Shown here in pieces: positions 27,017-36,926 of a DNA stretch of 64,000 nt. The stretch spans positions 372,001 through 436,000 of the forward strand of contig NZ_RJTN01000002.1 of assembly GCF_005497185.1 (NCBI RefSeq). Reading direction: 5' to 3'. The stretch's first letter is position 1. Each line of letters begins with the position of its first letter. Source of the DNA: Pectobacterium polonicum. GTDB taxonomy: Bacteria; Pseudomonadota; Gammaproteobacteria; Enterobacterales; Enterobacteriaceae. A program made the position numbers and the translations under genes. Under the pieces are notes generated by a model, which was not told the origin of the DNA, searched no databases, and saw nothing but the letters and a program-made list of their open reading frames with translations.

Positions 27017-28066
27017 CTAACGCCCTTTTTGCAGCGTTTCTTTTACCTGGCCAATCAGTTCGCGGCGGAAATCACCGAGGCGTGGTTTGTCATCCAACCA
27101 CGGCAGTGGGCGGCATAATTCCATCGCTTTGATACCCAAACGTGCGGTCAGCAAACCGGCACCAATGCCCTGCGCGGCGCGCGTTGATAGCCGTGCCGCA
27201 AGATCCTGCGACATCCAGTCCATGCCAATTTCCCGCACCAGCTCCGATGCCCCGGCAAACGCGATATTAATCAGCACCAGGCGGAACAGGCGAATGCGGC
27301 TGAAATAGCCAAGTTCGATGCCGTACAGCGCGGCAATACGGTTAATCAGCCGCAAATTACGCCAGGCAATAAAGGCCATATCCACCAGCGCCAGCGGGCT
27401 GACGGCGATCATTAAGGTGGATTCCGCCGCCGAGCGGCTGATTTCACGCCGTGCCTGTGTGTCCAGTACGGGCTGAACCAGACGCGCATACAGTTCCAGC
27501 ACTTCACGGTCGTTGTGGGTTTCGTGGAGTGAAGCCTGCCAACGCTGTATCGCCGGATGACCGCTATCCAACCCCGCTTGCCGCGCCAGTTTTTCACAGA
27601 ATTCGCGTCCACGTCCCACACCGTGACTGTGCAGCAGATCGCGTGCCACGTCGCGTTCTTCCGCGCGTTCTCGCAGGCGATAGAGCCGCCGCCACTCGAC
27701 GGCCAGCGAACCAACGCCCGCCGCCACAATCAGGCTCCCCGCCGTAATACCACCCAGCGCGATCCAATCCTGTTGCACCCAGGCGTTATGCAGCGACTGT
27801 ACGCCCTGTGCCAGCGCGCTGACGCCAAACAGCCCTATTCCCGCCATCACCATACGCCGCCACAGGCTGCGTTTAGGACGCAACGCCGCACTGATAGCGT
27901 CTTCCGCCACGCCTTCTTCCGGCACTTCTTCTTCGCGGCTAATAGGGGAAAATGGCGTGCCACTCTGTTCGTCAAACGCCAACCCGGCACGTAGCTGTGG
28001 CTGTGGCTGTGGCGCTTGTGGTGCAACATCGTCGAACGTGACGCGTGGTTTTAATGGCTCGTTCAT
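27017..28066 (-). CDS. ycjF: UPF0283/DUF697 inner-membrane protein YcjF
   Basis: 349-residue inner-membrane protein of the UPF0283 family. The N-terminal 70 residues are acidic and proline/glutamine-rich ([13 protein letters not shown]), followed by a membrane pair near 72-120 and a DUF697 C-terminal region. Function is not known; it forms a unit with ycjX and is part of the extended phage-shock regulon. Its ATG overlaps the ycjX stop by four bases (ATGA), so translation is coupled. Confidence 0.93.
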   Translation of the reverse strand: MNEPLKPRVTFDDVAPQAPQPQPQLRAGLAFDEQSGTPFSPISREEEVPEEGVAEDAISAALRPKRSLWRRMVMAGIGLFGVSALAQGVQSLHNAWVQQDWIALGGITAGSLIVAAGVGSLAVEWRRLYRLRERAEERDVARDLLHSHGVGRGREFCEKLARQAGLDSGHPAIQRWQASLHETHNDREVLELYARLVQPVLDTQARREISRSAAESTLMIAVSPLALVDMAFIAWRNLRLINRIAALYGIELGYFSRIRLFRLVLINIAFAGASELVREIGMDWMSQDLAARLSTRAAQGIGAGLLTARLGIKAMELCRPLPWLDDKPRLGDFRRELIGQVKETLQKGR

Positions 28067-29460
28067 CGCAATTTATCCTTTAGCAGAAAGTCCATGACCG
28101 TATCCAGCCGGATATGCGGCAACGGCGTGTCTACCGTCATCTCGCGTGGACGAAATTGATCGAAGTGGAAACCCTGCGTTTGCCAGAATGCTGCACCCGG
28201 TAGACGTGCAGGCACTTCACCGGGATAGACCGTTAACGGCTGGCCGTCGCTGAGCCGATGCCCTTTCAGCGCCGGAATTTTTTGCCCCTGATGATCGACA
28301 ACGCCGCTCTGCGTTGACTGGATTGACGCAATGCCTTCGCAGCGCATATCAATGCCTTCAAACGCGGCATTCTGCCAGGCTTCTTGCACCAGTTGCTGAA
28401 GCAAAGACACCAAATTGGCGTGCTGGTCGGCGGTAATGTGATCCGCTTTACTCGCGGCAAACATCAGTTTGTCGATACAGGGCGAGAACAAACGCCGGAA
28501 CAGCGTGCGCTTCCCGTAATGAAAACTTTGCATCAGTTGGGTCAGCGCCAGGCGCATATCGTTAAACGCATGAATGCCGCTATTGAGCGGTTGCAGGCAA
28601 TCGACCAGGACGATCTGTCGGTCGAAGCGCACGAAGTGATCTTTATAGAATCCTTTCACAACCGACTGACAGTAATAGTCAAAACGCTTGCGCAGCATAC
28701 CAATATTGGTTTTCTCATCCGCCTGCGCCAGTTTGGCTTCACCGATATTATTCACCTGCGGCCAGGGGAAGAATTGCAGCACCGGCGCGCCAGCCAGATC
28801 GCCCGGCAGCACAAATCGACCCGGCTGAATAAAGTGCAGCCCTTCCTGCTTGCAGCGGTGCAGATAGTCGGTATAAGCCTGTGCCACCTCGGCAAGCTGG
28901 TTTTCATCGGCCGGAGCCAGCGGATCGATTTTCTCGCACAGCGCCAGCCACGATTTCGCCCATTCAATGCGTCCTCCATGCAGCAAGCCGCTCATCTGCT
29001 GCGACCAGCTCAGATAGGTTTGCTCCAGCAGCGGTAAATCCAACAGCCACTCGCCGGGGTAATCGACAATTTCCAGATAGAGCGTCGAGGTATCTTTGAA
29101 GTGACGCAGCAACGAATCCTTGGAGCGATAGCGCAGCGCCAGACGGATTTCACTCACGCCGCGCGTCGGCGTCGGCCAGTCCGGCGGTGAACCATACAGC
29201 GACGCCATGCCTTCATCATAGGCAAAGCGCGGCACGCCCAGATCGCGCTGCGGCACACGTTTCACACCGAGCAAACGCTCTTCGCGCACGGGGGAAAACA
29301 TCGGCAAATGTGCCCCGCTGTGAGTGTTCAATAATTGATTGACGAACGCCGTGATAAACGCGGTTTTGCCGCTGCGGCTCAACCCGGTGACGGCAATCCG
29401 CAGGTGGCGATCCACGCTACGATTGACCAGTGAGTTAATCTCGTTCTGTAGGCGACTCAT
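28063..29460 (-). CDS. ycjX: DUF463 P-loop protein YcjX
   Basis: YcjX/STM1658 family protein with a GTPase-like P-loop. Walker A GLSRSGKT near residue 30, switch-like [11 protein letters not shown], and KADH (the guanine-specificity NKxD-like motif) are seen; GTP binding was shown for a Shewanella homologue. 465 residues from the start at 29460 ([11 protein letters not shown]), which matches E. coli. The frame stays open for five more codons to a GTG at 29475, and the Shine-Dalgarno AGGAG sits close to those upstream codons, so a start at 29472 is possible. It follows pspC after 160 bases; the E. coli pspD and pspE are not present in between. Confidence 0.92.
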   Translation of the reverse strand: MSRLQNEINSLVNRSVDRHLRIAVTGLSRSGKTAFITAFVNQLLNTHSGAHLPMFSPVREERLLGVKRVPQRDLGVPRFAYDEGMASLYGSPPDWPTPTRGVSEIRLALRYRSKDSLLRHFKDTSTLYLEIVDYPGEWLLDLPLLEQTYLSWSQQMSGLLHGGRIEWAKSWLALCEKIDPLAPADENQLAEVAQAYTDYLHRCKQEGLHFIQPGRFVLPGDLAGAPVLQFFPWPQVNNIGEAKLAQADEKTNIGMLRKRFDYYCQSVVKGFYKDHFVRFDRQIVLVDCLQPLNSGIHAFNDMRLALTQLMQSFHYGKRTLFRRLFSPCIDKLMFAASKADHITADQHANLVSLLQQLVQEAWQNAAFEGIDMRCEGIASIQSTQSGVVDHQGQKIPALKGHRLSDGQPLTVYPGEVPARLPGAAFWQTQGFHFDQFRPREMTVDTPLPHIRLDTVMDFLLKDKLR

Positions 29461-29550
29461 TGAATGAACCATCACTCCTGTAGTTGCGTTTAGTGGCGGT
29501 GCAAAAGCGCATTCAGGCTACCGCATTGATCGCGGAGAAAAAAGGAGCGC

Positions 29551-29593
29551 GATGCTATCCGCTTTCAGTTCAGGTTGAACGGTGGATAGCATC
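29551..29593. other. nested inverted repeat between pspC and ycjX
   Basis: Outer stem GATGCTATCC/GGATAGCATC (29551-29560 with 29584-29593), inner stem GTTCA-GGT-TGAAC. The structure is symmetric on both strands, in the transcript between pspC and ycjX where pspD would lie in E. coli. It has no T-run, so it is more likely an mRNA processing or partial attenuation structure than a terminator. Confidence 0.6.
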
Positions 29594-29619
29594 AGCGAAA
29601 GAGTATAACCGATGACAGA

Positions 29620-29985
29620 TTACAGGTGACGAAAGCGATTCTGCACGCCAAAGGTATCCGAGGTGACATAGCGCTCAATATTACGTAGGCGCTGTTCGCT
29701 GGCCTGCAAGGTCGCATCCGCCTCATTCAGCAGTTGGCTGGGTGTGCGGCTTGTCTTTTCATCCTCAAATCTCATTCCTGCCGGAGCGGGATCGAGCATA
29801 AAGGTCAGAATGATGTACGCCACGATGGTGAAAAAGAACAGGCCGAACAACATCGACAACACCGTAATCAGCCGTACAAGTTTCACCGGCACGTCAAAAT
29901 AACGTGCTAAACCAGCGCAAACCCCTTTCAACATGCCTTCTTCCGGTAAGCGGTATAACGTTTTACCTGACCACGTATTTTTCAT
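29620..29985 (-). CDS. pspC: phage shock protein C
   Basis: 121-residue inner-membrane protein that, with PspB, senses secretin mislocalisation and draws PspA away from PspF. The N-terminal PspC domain (LYRLPEEGMLKGVCAGLARYFDVP) is followed by one membrane helix (about 38-65) and a cytoplasmic helical tail with a leucine-zipper-like ANLQASEQRLRNIERYV segment. Start ATG overlaps the pspB stop by one base. There is no pspD after it. Confidence 0.96.
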   Translation of the reverse strand: MKNTWSGKTLYRLPEEGMLKGVCAGLARYFDVPVKLVRLITVLSMLFGLFFFTIVAYIILTFMLDPAPAGMRFEDEKTSRTPSQLLNEADATLQASEQRLRNIERYVTSDTFGVQNRFRHL

Positions 29986-30209
29986 TACGATTTTCTCCAG
30001 TCCGGGTGTTCTGCATCCAGAATGTCTTCCAGCGCCCTGATACGCTCACGCATACGGCTGGACTCTTCCGTTAAATGCGTCAACCGTTGCATCTCGTTTT
30101 GTCCCAGTTGAGCACCGTTTTTACGCTGGCTGTAATGTAGCCAAAGCCATATCGGTGCCACAAACAGCATGAAAATGGTCAGCGGAATGGCAAGAAACAA
30201 CGCACTCAT
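29985..30209 (-). CDS. pspB: phage shock protein B
   Basis: 74-residue inner-membrane protein; one N-terminal membrane helix (ALFLAIPLTIFMLFVAPIWLWL) and an amphipathic C-terminal coil (MQRLTHLTEESSRMRERIRALEDILD). It partners PspC. The downstream pspC start overlaps its stop by one base. Confidence 0.96.
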   Translation of the reverse strand: MSALFLAIPLTIFMLFVAPIWLWLHYSQRKNGAQLGQNEMQRLTHLTEESSRMRERIRALEDILDAEHPDWRKS

Positions 30210-30245
30210 TGTGTCTCCTTAGTTATTATTCATACGCCCTATGGT

Positions 30246-30269
30246 GGCTGCCGTTTTCAAACGGCAGCC
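30246..30269 (-). other. hairpin between pspA and pspB
   Basis: GGCTGCCGTTT/AAACGGCAGCC with a two-base loop, perfect 11-bp stem and no T-run downstream. It probably lowers readthrough or protects the 3' end of the abundant pspA message, since PspA is needed in excess over PspB and PspC. Confidence 0.7.
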
Positions 30270-30293
30270 CCTCCGATGACGTTTACGCTTTGA

Positions 30294-30959
30294 TTACTCT
30301 GCTGGCTTAACTTTAGCTTTAAGTGCCGCCAGTTGCGCGCTGATTTCATCATCCGCTTTCAGCTCGGCAAACTGCTGATCCAGCGATTTTTGTTTCCCCA
30401 ACCCATGGCTTTCTGCTTCCGCTTCCATAGTGTCGATACGGCGTTCAAACTGATCGAAACGCGCCATAGCTTCATCCAGCTTGCCGCTATCCAATTGGCG
30501 ACGTACATCACGCGACGATGCCGCAGCCTGATGACGCAACGTCAGCGCCTGTTGGCGAGCGCGGGTTTCGCTTAATTTATTTTCCAACTCACCGATTTCA
30601 CGCTTCATCCGCTCCAGCGTTTCATCCACGCTTTCGGCTTCATGCTGTAACAGCGCAATCAGGTCGGTCAGTTTCTGCTTCTCAATCAACGCCGCACGAG
30701 CCAGATCGTCTTTATCTTTGCGCAGCGCCAGCTCGGCTTTTTCCTGCCACTGATCTTGCTGACCGTGCGCTTGTTCAATACGGCGGGCAATCTGTTTCTT
30801 TTCTGCCAGCGCCCGCGCCGAGGTTGAACGTACTTCAACCAGCGTATCTTCCATTTCCTGAATCATCAGCCGCACCAATTTCTGCGGATCTTCCGCTTTA
30901 TCCAGCAATGAATTGATGTTGGCGTTCACGATGTCGGCAAAACGAGAAAAAATACCCAT
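30294..30959 (-). CDS. pspA: phage shock protein A
   Basis: 221-residue coiled-coil protein of the PspA/Vipp1 (ESCRT-III-like) family. N-terminal amphipathic helix [25 protein letters not shown] binds membranes; the rest is almost wholly helical coiled coil (about 25-190). Free PspA inhibits PspF; on stress it forms scaffolds on the inner membrane to limit proton leakage. First gene of pspABC, read from a sigma-54-type promoter about 80 bases upstream. Confidence 0.97.
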   Translation of the reverse strand: MGIFSRFADIVNANINSLLDKAEDPQKLVRLMIQEMEDTLVEVRSTSARALAEKKQIARRIEQAHGQQDQWQEKAELALRKDKDDLARAALIEKQKLTDLIALLQHEAESVDETLERMKREIGELENKLSETRARQQALTLRHQAAASSRDVRRQLDSGKLDEAMARFDQFERRIDTMEAEAESHGLGKQKSLDQQFAELKADDEISAQLAALKAKVKPAE

Positions 30960-31050
30960 AATTACATCCTCTTCATGATTTCCAGCGTCTGATTACGCCT
31001 GATTGATCATCGTGACCAGCCGAGCCAGTCGCGATCTCCCTATAGGTATA

Positions 31051-31066
31051 TCAATAAACATGCCAA
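31051..31066 (-). promoter_or_regulatory. sigma-54 promoter of pspABC
   Basis: On the minus strand, TTGGCATGTTTATTGA: the -24 element TTGGCA with GG, ten bases, then GA instead of the canonical GC at -12. The spacing is exact. The transcript would start near 31040, leaving an 80-base leader. PspF and IHF sites would lie upstream, inside the 120 bases shared with pspF. Confidence 0.7.
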
Positions 31067-31184
31067 CTTTTAATTTAAGTTAACTAATTGAAAATAAAGG
31101 AATAGATAATTTTGACTATTTTTCCCTTTCCGTTAGATTAGTCAAATACGCTAACAGTTAGTAAAAATAACACGGTGGAACATC

Positions 31185-32171
31185 ATGCTTCAGGAAAAAG
31201 AGAATCTGCTGGGCGAAGCCAACAGCTTTTTAGAGGTTCTGGAACAGGTGTCGCAGCTGGCGCAACTGAATAAACCGGTGCTGGTAATCGGTGAACGTGG
31301 AACCGGCAAAGAACTGATCGCCAGCCGCCTACACTACCTTTCCCCACGTTGGCAAGGGCCGTTCATTTCCCTCAACTGCGCGGCACTCAACGAGAATCTG
31401 CTCGATTCCGAACTATTTGGTCATGAAGCCGGTGCCTTTACCGGGGCGCAGAAGCGCCATCTAGGACGCTTCGAACGCGCCGACGGCGGAACGCTATTTT
31501 TAGATGAGCTAGCCACCGCGCCGATGCTGGTGCAGGAAAAATTACTGCGAGTGATCGAATACGGCATGCTGGAACGCGTCGGCGGCAGAGATCAGCTACA
31601 GGTTGATGTGCGTCTGGTGTGCGCCACCAACGACGATCTGCCTGCGCTGGCTGCCAGCGGTAAATTCCGTGCCGACCTGCTCGATCGTCTGGCCTTTGAC
31701 GTCGTGCAACTTCCGCCGCTGCGCGAACGCCAGCAGGACATTATGTTATTAGCAGATAATTTTGCGATTCAGATGTGCCGCGAATTGCACTTGCCGCTGT
31801 TTCCCGGTTTTACCGCTACCGCACGCGAGACGCTGCTGAATTACGACTGGCCGGGCAATATTCGTGAATTGAAAAACGTAGTTGAACGTTCGGTGTATCG
31901 TCACGGCGATAGCGAGCAGCCCCTTGATGCCATCATTTTGAATCCTTTCCGCCGGACTACCGCCGTTCAGGAAAAACGACAGACAGCAGCGGGTCAGCCG
32001 GATTTACCGCTGGACATGAAACCGTGGCTGCTGGAACAAGAGAAAGGCTTGATCGAACGGGCGTTAAATCAAGCAAAATTTAACCAGCGCAAGGCCGCAG
32101 AACTGCTGGGATTAACCTACCACCAGTTGCGTGGGTTATTGAAGAAACACGATATCGCGGTGAATGAGTAA
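31185..32171 (+). CDS. pspF: psp operon transcriptional activator PspF
   Basis: Sigma-54 enhancer-binding protein lacking a receiver domain, 328 residues. AAA+ domain with Walker A GERGTGKE near residue 42, the sigma-54 contact loop GAFTGA, Walker B GTLFLDELATA, and C-terminal Fis-type helix-turn-helix (FNQRKAAELLGLTYHQLRGLL). PspA binds and inhibits it. Divergent from pspABC, the standard arrangement. Confidence 0.97.
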   Translation: MLQEKENLLGEANSFLEVLEQVSQLAQLNKPVLVIGERGTGKELIASRLHYLSPRWQGPFISLNCAALNENLLDSELFGHEAGAFTGAQKRHLGRFERADGGTLFLDELATAPMLVQEKLLRVIEYGMLERVGGRDQLQVDVRLVCATNDDLPALAASGKFRADLLDRLAFDVVQLPPLRERQQDIMLLADNFAIQMCRELHLPLFPGFTATARETLLNYDWPGNIRELKNVVERSVYRHGDSEQPLDAIILNPFRRTTAVQEKRQTAAGQPDLPLDMKPWLLEQEKGLIERALNQAKFNQRKAAELLGLTYHQLRGLLKKHDIAVNE

Positions 32172-32188
32172 GAAACTGGAAAGAAAAT

Positions 32189-32208
32189 GCGGGCGAATTA
32201 GCGCCCGC
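32189..32208. terminator. hairpin between pspF and celV
   Basis: GCGGGCG/CGCCCGC (32189-32195 with 32202-32208), six-base loop, in the 70-base gap between the convergent genes. There is no T-run, so intrinsic termination is only probable. Confidence 0.5.
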
Positions 32209-32242
32209 ACAGTCAGTCGGTTAATGAGTCAATAACGCGATA

Positions 32243-33760
32243 TTACGGCTCAACACCCCAGACTAGCGTACCTTTATCATGCACGGTGATCTTGTCCCAG
32301 TTGGTGTAACTCGTGACGTTAGGGCCATATGAATAGTCATTCGTCTCGTTCACGTTGCTCCAGTCACCGGCATGGATACGCACCTGCACTTCACCCGTTT
32401 CCGCCCCCGGTTGCAGGGAACCCGCCCCGCTGGCGAAGGTCACCAGAACATAGCGATTGGCCTTATCGGTGCTGGCGGCTGGCGTCCCTGTGCTGGTTAC
32501 GATGTTGTTAGGGCCGACGTTAGCCCAGTCAACAAACAGGTTCGCGCCGGGCTTCCCATCATCATGGAAGTAGTAGCGAACTTGCAGATCGCTCAGTTTG
32601 ATCGCCGTACTTCCGGTATTTTTGATGTTGAAGGCCATACGAATCGCATCATCGGACGGGTTGTTATCCACATTGCGATATTGCAGCACGACGTCACCCG
32701 TGGTTCCGTTACCTGGGTTGGTCGGTTCCGTTGGTGTGGTCGGCGTATCGCCACCGCTCAGATCCGCACCTGCACGAATCTGCTCTCTGACAAATTTTCC
32801 TGACGCCGACAGATTTTGCTCTGTCCAGCCGCCTGACTTACTTGCCCCCGATGCCAGCGCCGCCGATGCCTCTGACTTATCGGTAAGCGACCAGTTCACC
32901 CAGCTTACGCCTCGGTTATTCAGGAAATCGATCCAGGTTTGCGACTCTGGCAGGAACGGTCCGCCGTTGCCGGACGCATCGCTGGTTCCCCACTCGCTGA
33001 CGAAAATCGCCGCGCCACGGCTTTGCGCATAGTCAATGCGATCGCGCAGGAACTGCCCGTGCGTACCGGCATAGAAATGCAGTGCGTACAGAGTATTGGG
33101 ATCGGGCAGCTGATTATCCGCGGCATCATGGATATCCTGACTCCAGGTGCCCGTACCAACGATAATGAGGTTGTCAGGATCTTTGCTGCGGATAGTGTCA
33201 GTGACTTCCAGCGCATAAGGCCGAATCTGCCCGTTCCACGTCACGCCGCCGTTGGGTTCATTGGCGATTTCATAAATCACGTTCGGCGAACTGCCATACA
33301 GCCCCGCCATTTCGGCAAAGAAAGTTTTTGCCTGAGCTTTATAAATATTAGGATCGTTATCCGACAGGATATGCCAATCGATAATGATATAGACGCCGAG
33401 ACTTTGTGCTGCCGCAACGGCTTCTTTTACCTTATTGGCGAGGGACGGGTTAGAAATATAGCCATCAGCCGCCGTGTACATAGCGACGCGGAACACGTTA
33501 ATTCCCCAGTCATCCCGCAGCCATTTCATCGAATCTTTGTTGACGTAGTCGCCAAACCACTGCAAACCGTGTGAACTGACCCCTCTCAGTTGCACCCTTT
33601 TCCCCTGTTCATCCACCAGTCGTCCGTTTTCGATGGACAGCTGACCATGCGTTTCTACTGGCGTGGCGGATAATGCTGAAAAACTGAGTGACATCCCCAG
33701 CACCGTTGTTACCACACCTAACGTCAATTTCCTGACGATTTGATTCCTTCTCATCCACAT
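32243..33760 (-). CDS. celV: secreted endoglucanase, GH5 plus CBM3 (CelV type)
   Basis: Plant cell-wall degrading beta-1,4-endoglucanase exported by Sec and then the type II (Out) system. The chosen start at 33760 ([12 protein letters not shown], 505 residues) has GGAG nine bases upstream; ATG at 33754 and 33775 are alternatives. Signal peptide ends near SFSALSA. GH5 domain (about 38-325) with acid/base Glu in [11 protein letters not shown] and nucleophile Glu in [10 protein letters not shown], a Pro/Thr linker ([19 protein letters not shown]), then a family 3 cellulose-binding module (about 360-503). It is characteristic of Pectobacterium. It lies alone between pspF and an xre-res pair. Confidence 0.93.
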   Translation of the reverse strand: MWMRRNQIVRKLTLGVVTTVLGMSLSFSALSATPVETHGQLSIENGRLVDEQGKRVQLRGVSSHGLQWFGDYVNKDSMKWLRDDWGINVFRVAMYTAADGYISNPSLANKVKEAVAAAQSLGVYIIIDWHILSDNDPNIYKAQAKTFFAEMAGLYGSSPNVIYEIANEPNGGVTWNGQIRPYALEVTDTIRSKDPDNLIIVGTGTWSQDIHDAADNQLPDPNTLYALHFYAGTHGQFLRDRIDYAQSRGAAIFVSEWGTSDASGNGGPFLPESQTWIDFLNNRGVSWVNWSLTDKSEASAALASGASKSGGWTEQNLSASGKFVREQIRAGADLSGGDTPTTPTEPTNPGNGTTGDVVLQYRNVDNNPSDDAIRMAFNIKNTGSTAIKLSDLQVRYYFHDDGKPGANLFVDWANVGPNNIVTSTGTPAASTDKANRYVLVTFASGAGSLQPGAETGEVQVRIHAGDWSNVNETNDYSYGPNVTSYTNWDKITVHDKGTLVWGVEP

Positions 33761-34142
33761 ATTCCTTATCTCCATTGTGAACCCACATGATCTTGGGTAT
33801 AGGCATGATAAGGGAGATTTTTGTTCCCGCAAACAATTTAGGAAATATCCCAACCATATTGATTTTATTAATTATTTACAGGGAAATAGAAAGCAAGGTA
33901 AGTATCTGGCAAGGTCATTTTTCAGGCAAAAAAAAGCCAGCACGTAGGCTGGCTAAAATAATACTGGAAGCAATGTGAGCAATGTCGTGCTCTCCTTCAG
34001 TGCCTGCGATAAGCCACTGCTGAAGTGCGAAAATGATGATAATAGTTATCAGTATCATCTGTAAAGCACTTTGTTGAGAATTTTTCTCATTTCCATACTG
34101 ACTATGGGGTTCCTGCCCGCATCATCGCTGTCGATTGCAGAC
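33761..34142. other. celV upstream region
   Basis: About 380 bases holding the celV promoter and, at 33927-33954, the res terminator. AT-rich (CATATTGATTTTATTAATTATTTACAG). I found no convincing KdgR or CRP box, and no ORF with a ribosome-binding site. Confidence 0.4.
33927..33954 (-). terminator. terminator of the xre-res pair
   Basis: AGCCAGC/GCTGGCT stem (33935-33941 with 33948-33954), six-base loop, followed on the minus strand by eight T residues. It lies 190 bases past the res stop codon. Confidence 0.85.
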
Positions 34143-34631
34143 TTAATGCCCCGTGGGATTAAACAGTCTATGACTGTAAAAATCTGGGATCGCCTCAATC
34201 AGACGTAGCTGGTTTAATGCTGGATGCAGCGGATTCACCAGCGCATTACGCATGCTGCCAAATGGCTTAACCGTGCTGGTCGGTACCCAAATCACCAGCG
34301 ATTGCCCAGCGTTCAAGCAGCGCGACCCCAGCGCCTGCACGTCCGGCATAAACGGGTAGCGGTGCCAGTCCTCAGGCAGCATGTCCAGTGTAATGGATTC
34401 TTGCGGGACGTCATCCGGCAGCTCATACACGCCCAGACGATAGCTGGCGGGCAGCAACTGCGGCGAAGGCAGATAATTGCCCATTTCCAGCATCGCGACG
34501 GCGGGCGTTTCACTGAAATATAGCACTGGCGTATTAGGCTGATTGAAACGCGCACCGTGCTGGAAACTCACGCCCGTTTGTCCTGAAAATGCTTCGAGCC
34601 AGACCGCTTTGGTAATGCGGTAAAGCCTCAT
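34143..34631 (-). CDS. RES-domain toxin
   Basis: 162-residue RES-family toxin. RES toxins are ADP-ribosyltransferase-fold enzymes; characterised members degrade NAD+ or modify Prs. The characteristic pattern is seen: LYRIT at the N-terminus, then GARFNQPNTPVLYFSETPAVAMLE with the conserved Arg, Tyr, Ser and Glu, and the late PLHP segment (residue about 140). Its start overlaps the antitoxin stop by four bases (ATGA), the usual antitoxin-first arrangement. Complete and apparently intact. Confidence 0.92.
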   Translation of the reverse strand: MRLYRITKAVWLEAFSGQTGVSFQHGARFNQPNTPVLYFSETPAVAMLEMGNYLPSPQLLPASYRLGVYELPDDVPQESITLDMLPEDWHRYPFMPDVQALGSRCLNAGQSLVIWVPTSTVKPFGSMRNALVNPLHPALNQLRLIEAIPDFYSHRLFNPTGH

Positions 34632-35068
34632 ATAAATTCGCCGTATTCAATACGACTCAGCGCGTTATCAACCAGTTGACGCCCTTTGTGCGTATCCAGC
34701 ATTTCTGCTGGCGTTTTTCCGCCAAAGGCCGGAATACCGCTCTCCATCCACAGTTGCGCCTTCGCTTCATCTTCAAACGTCGTCATGGCTTTTAACCACA
34801 GGCGGAACGTCTCCAGCGCCGCCTCCCCCTGCTCCAGCGTTAAATGTTTACGGCGAAACAAACGGGAGATGTTCGAGGGATCGACGGACAGCGCCGAGCC
34901 AATTAGCTTACGGCTTAACCCGCTGGCATCCGCCCCGCGTTTCAGCAGCGCACCGGAGATCCCGCTGCGCACCACATTAACGAACATCAACGGGTCATGA
35001 AAAACGCCGTCAGGCAATTCAGCTTCGCGAGCAAAATTTTCAACTTTAAGGCTTATCTCGGCATTCAT
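34628..35068 (-). CDS. Xre/MbcA/ParS-type antitoxin
   Basis: 146-residue antitoxin partner. A helical Xre-like region (about 38-85: GADASGLSRKLIGSALSVDPSNISRLF) gives DNA binding, and the C-terminal DUF2384 toxin-binding region has the typical GIPAFGGKTPAEMLDTHKGR...IEYGEF. Shine-Dalgarno GAGGAAAT precedes the ATG. Two palindromes (TCATTATGAC) directly upstream suit autoregulation. Confidence 0.92.
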   Translation of the reverse strand: MNAEISLKVENFAREAELPDGVFHDPLMFVNVVRSGISGALLKRGADASGLSRKLIGSALSVDPSNISRLFRRKHLTLEQGEAALETFRLWLKAMTTFEDEAKAQLWMESGIPAFGGKTPAEMLDTHKGRQLVDNALSRIEYGEFI

Positions 35069-35080
35069 AATTATTTCCTC

Positions 35081-35114
35081 GTCATTATGACTTAACTATA
35101 GCATTCATTATGAC
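35081..35114 (-). promoter_or_regulatory. paired operator upstream of xre-res
   Basis: GTCATTATGAC at 35081-35091 is an exact palindrome around a single T; TCATTATGAC recurs at 35105-35114, 23 bases on (about two helical turns). The position, 13-46 bases before the antitoxin ATG, covers the expected promoter. Confidence 0.65.
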
Positions 35115-35237
35115 GTTTTCAATCAGCCATCCGGCGACTCAAACGGTTGGAAAGTCGCCAGACGCACACAACAAGAGTGGGGAGGACGCCAAGAGTGCGA
35201 TACACTCTCTATAACCGTATTGACTGAAAAATCCCGT

Positions 35238-36926
35238 ATGTTCGGAAAAACCTGTTTCGCACTGGCACTCACCTGGCTGGCTTTACCCGCACTGGCCGCA
35301 CCGCAACCCGTGCTAACGCCGCCTGCTCCGCTGGAAAACATCCACCAGAGCGGTTTTGTCTATTGCGTCAATGATGTCCTGAACACGTTTAACCCGCAAA
35401 TGGCGCGCAGTGGCGTCACGATCGATACGCTGGCGGCGCAACTTTATGACCGCCTGCTGGACGTCGATCCTTATACTTATCGGTTAATGCCAGAACTGGC
35501 GCAGCGCTGGGAAGTATTGGACAACGGTTCGACGTACCGTTTCTATTTGCGTCACGATGTCCCGTTCCAGAACACGTCTTGGTTCAGCCCGACTCGTAAT
35601 ATGAATGCCGACGATGTGATATTCAGTTTCCAGCGCATGCTGGATAAGAAACACCCGTATCATGATGTCAACGGCGGTGAATATCCCTATTTCGATAGCC
35701 TGCAATTCGCCGATTCGGTGCAAAGTATTCGCAAATTGGGCGAATACAGTATTGAAATCCGCCTGAACAGCCCAGATGCCTCTTTCCTGTGGCATCTGGC
35801 TACACATTACGCGCCGATTCTGTCCGCTGAATATGCTCAACGTCTGGTGAAAGAAGATAAGAAAGAGCTGCTGGATCGCGAACCGGTCGGCACCGGGCCT
35901 TATCTGCTCAGTGAATACCGCACCGGACAATATATCCGTCTGACGCGCAACGTCGACTACTGGCGCGGCGTGCCGCGTATGCCGCAGGTGGTTATCGATC
36001 TTGGCTCTGGCGGCACAGGCCGTTTATCCAAACTGTTGACGGGCGAATGTGATGTCCTCGCTTACCCTGCTGCCAGCCAATTGGCCATCCTGCGTAACGA
36101 CCCGCGCCTGCGTCTGTCGCTACGTCCCGGTATGAACGTCGCCTATTTGGCATTCAACGTACGAAAAGCGCCGTTGGATGACCGCCGCGTGCGGGAAGCC
36201 ATCGCGCTGGCGATCAATAACGATAGGTTGATGCAGTCAATTTATTACGGCACAGCGGAAACGGCGGCCTCTATTCTGCCTCGCGCGTCGTGGGCGTACG
36301 ACAATGAATCGCAAATTACGGAATATAATCCGCAGAAAGCACGACAAATCTTGCAGGAACTGAGGCTGACTAACCTGAACCTACGCCTGTGGGTGCCGAG
36401 CGCGTCACAATCCTACAACCCTAGCCCGCTTAAAACCGCAGAGCTGATACAGGCCGATCTGGCACAGGTTGGCATCACCGTGACCATCGTTCCGGTGGAA
36501 GGCCGTTTTCAGGAAGCACGGTTAATGGAGCTTAGCCACGATTTAACGCTGGCGGGTTGGGCAACGGACAGTAATGACCCGGACAGCTTTTTCCGCCCTT
36601 TGCTAAGCTGCGCAGCGATTCGTTCCCAGAGCAACTATGCTCACTGGTGCAATCCCACCTTTGATGAAGTGCTGCAAAACGCGCTTTCATCACAGCAACT
36701 CTCTAAGCGGATTGACTATTATCAGCAGGCACAGCGTATTCTGGCAGAACAGTTACCCGTTCTACCGCTGGCGTCGTCATTGCGGCTGCTCGCTTACCGC
36801 TATGATATGAAAGGGCTGGTATTGAGCCCGTTCGGCAATGCCTCATTCGCGGGCGTATACCGTGAGGAGCAGCAAGCGCAGCAGAAGCCCTCTGCACCGG
36901 AAACCGTGGAGGAAGCACAGCCGTGA
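35238..36926 (+). CDS. sapA: antimicrobial peptide ABC transporter binding protein SapA
   Basis: Family 5 periplasmic solute-binding protein, 562 residues from the ATG at 35238, of the Sap system. In soft-rot bacteria and Salmonella it is linked to resistance to host antimicrobial peptides, with SapA binding peptide in the periplasm. Signal peptide [21 protein letters not shown] is clear; a TTG start at 35220 six codons earlier is open too and neither has a good Shine-Dalgarno. SapA core motifs [39 protein letters not shown] and the C-terminal [16 protein letters not shown] are highly conserved. First of sapABCDF; the sapB start overlaps its stop by four bases. Confidence 0.95.
   Translation: MFGKTCFALALTWLALPALAAPQPVLTPPAPLENIHQSGFVYCVNDVLNTFNPQMARSGVTIDTLAAQLYDRLLDVDPYTYRLMPELAQRWEVLDNGSTYRFYLRHDVPFQNTSWFSPTRNMNADDVIFSFQRMLDKKHPYHDVNGGEYPYFDSLQFADSVQSIRKLGEYSIEIRLNSPDASFLWHLATHYAPILSAEYAQRLVKEDKKELLDREPVGTGPYLLSEYRTGQYIRLTRNVDYWRGVPRMPQVVIDLGSGGTGRLSKLLTGECDVLAYPAASQLAILRNDPRLRLSLRPGMNVAYLAFNVRKAPLDDRRVREAIALAINNDRLMQSIYYGTAETAASILPRASWAYDNESQITEYNPQKARQILQELRLTNLNLRLWVPSASQSYNPSPLKTAELIQADLAQVGITVTIVPVEGRFQEARLMELSHDLTLAGWATDSNDPDSFFRPLLSCAAIRSQSNYAHWCNPTFDEVLQNALSSQQLSKRIDYYQQAQRILAEQLPVLPLASSLRLLAYRYDMKGLVLSPFGNASFAGVYREEQQAQQKPSAPETVEEAQP

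Noticed and set aside
28384-29037. 217-residue plus-strand ORF
   Set aside because: Antisense to ycjX, in a conserved coding region.
32243-33760. Possible frameshift or fusion in celV because of the long N-terminal open frame
   Set aside because: The upstream in-frame residues precede a normal signal peptide and have no family similarity; the frame is simply open upstream of the start.
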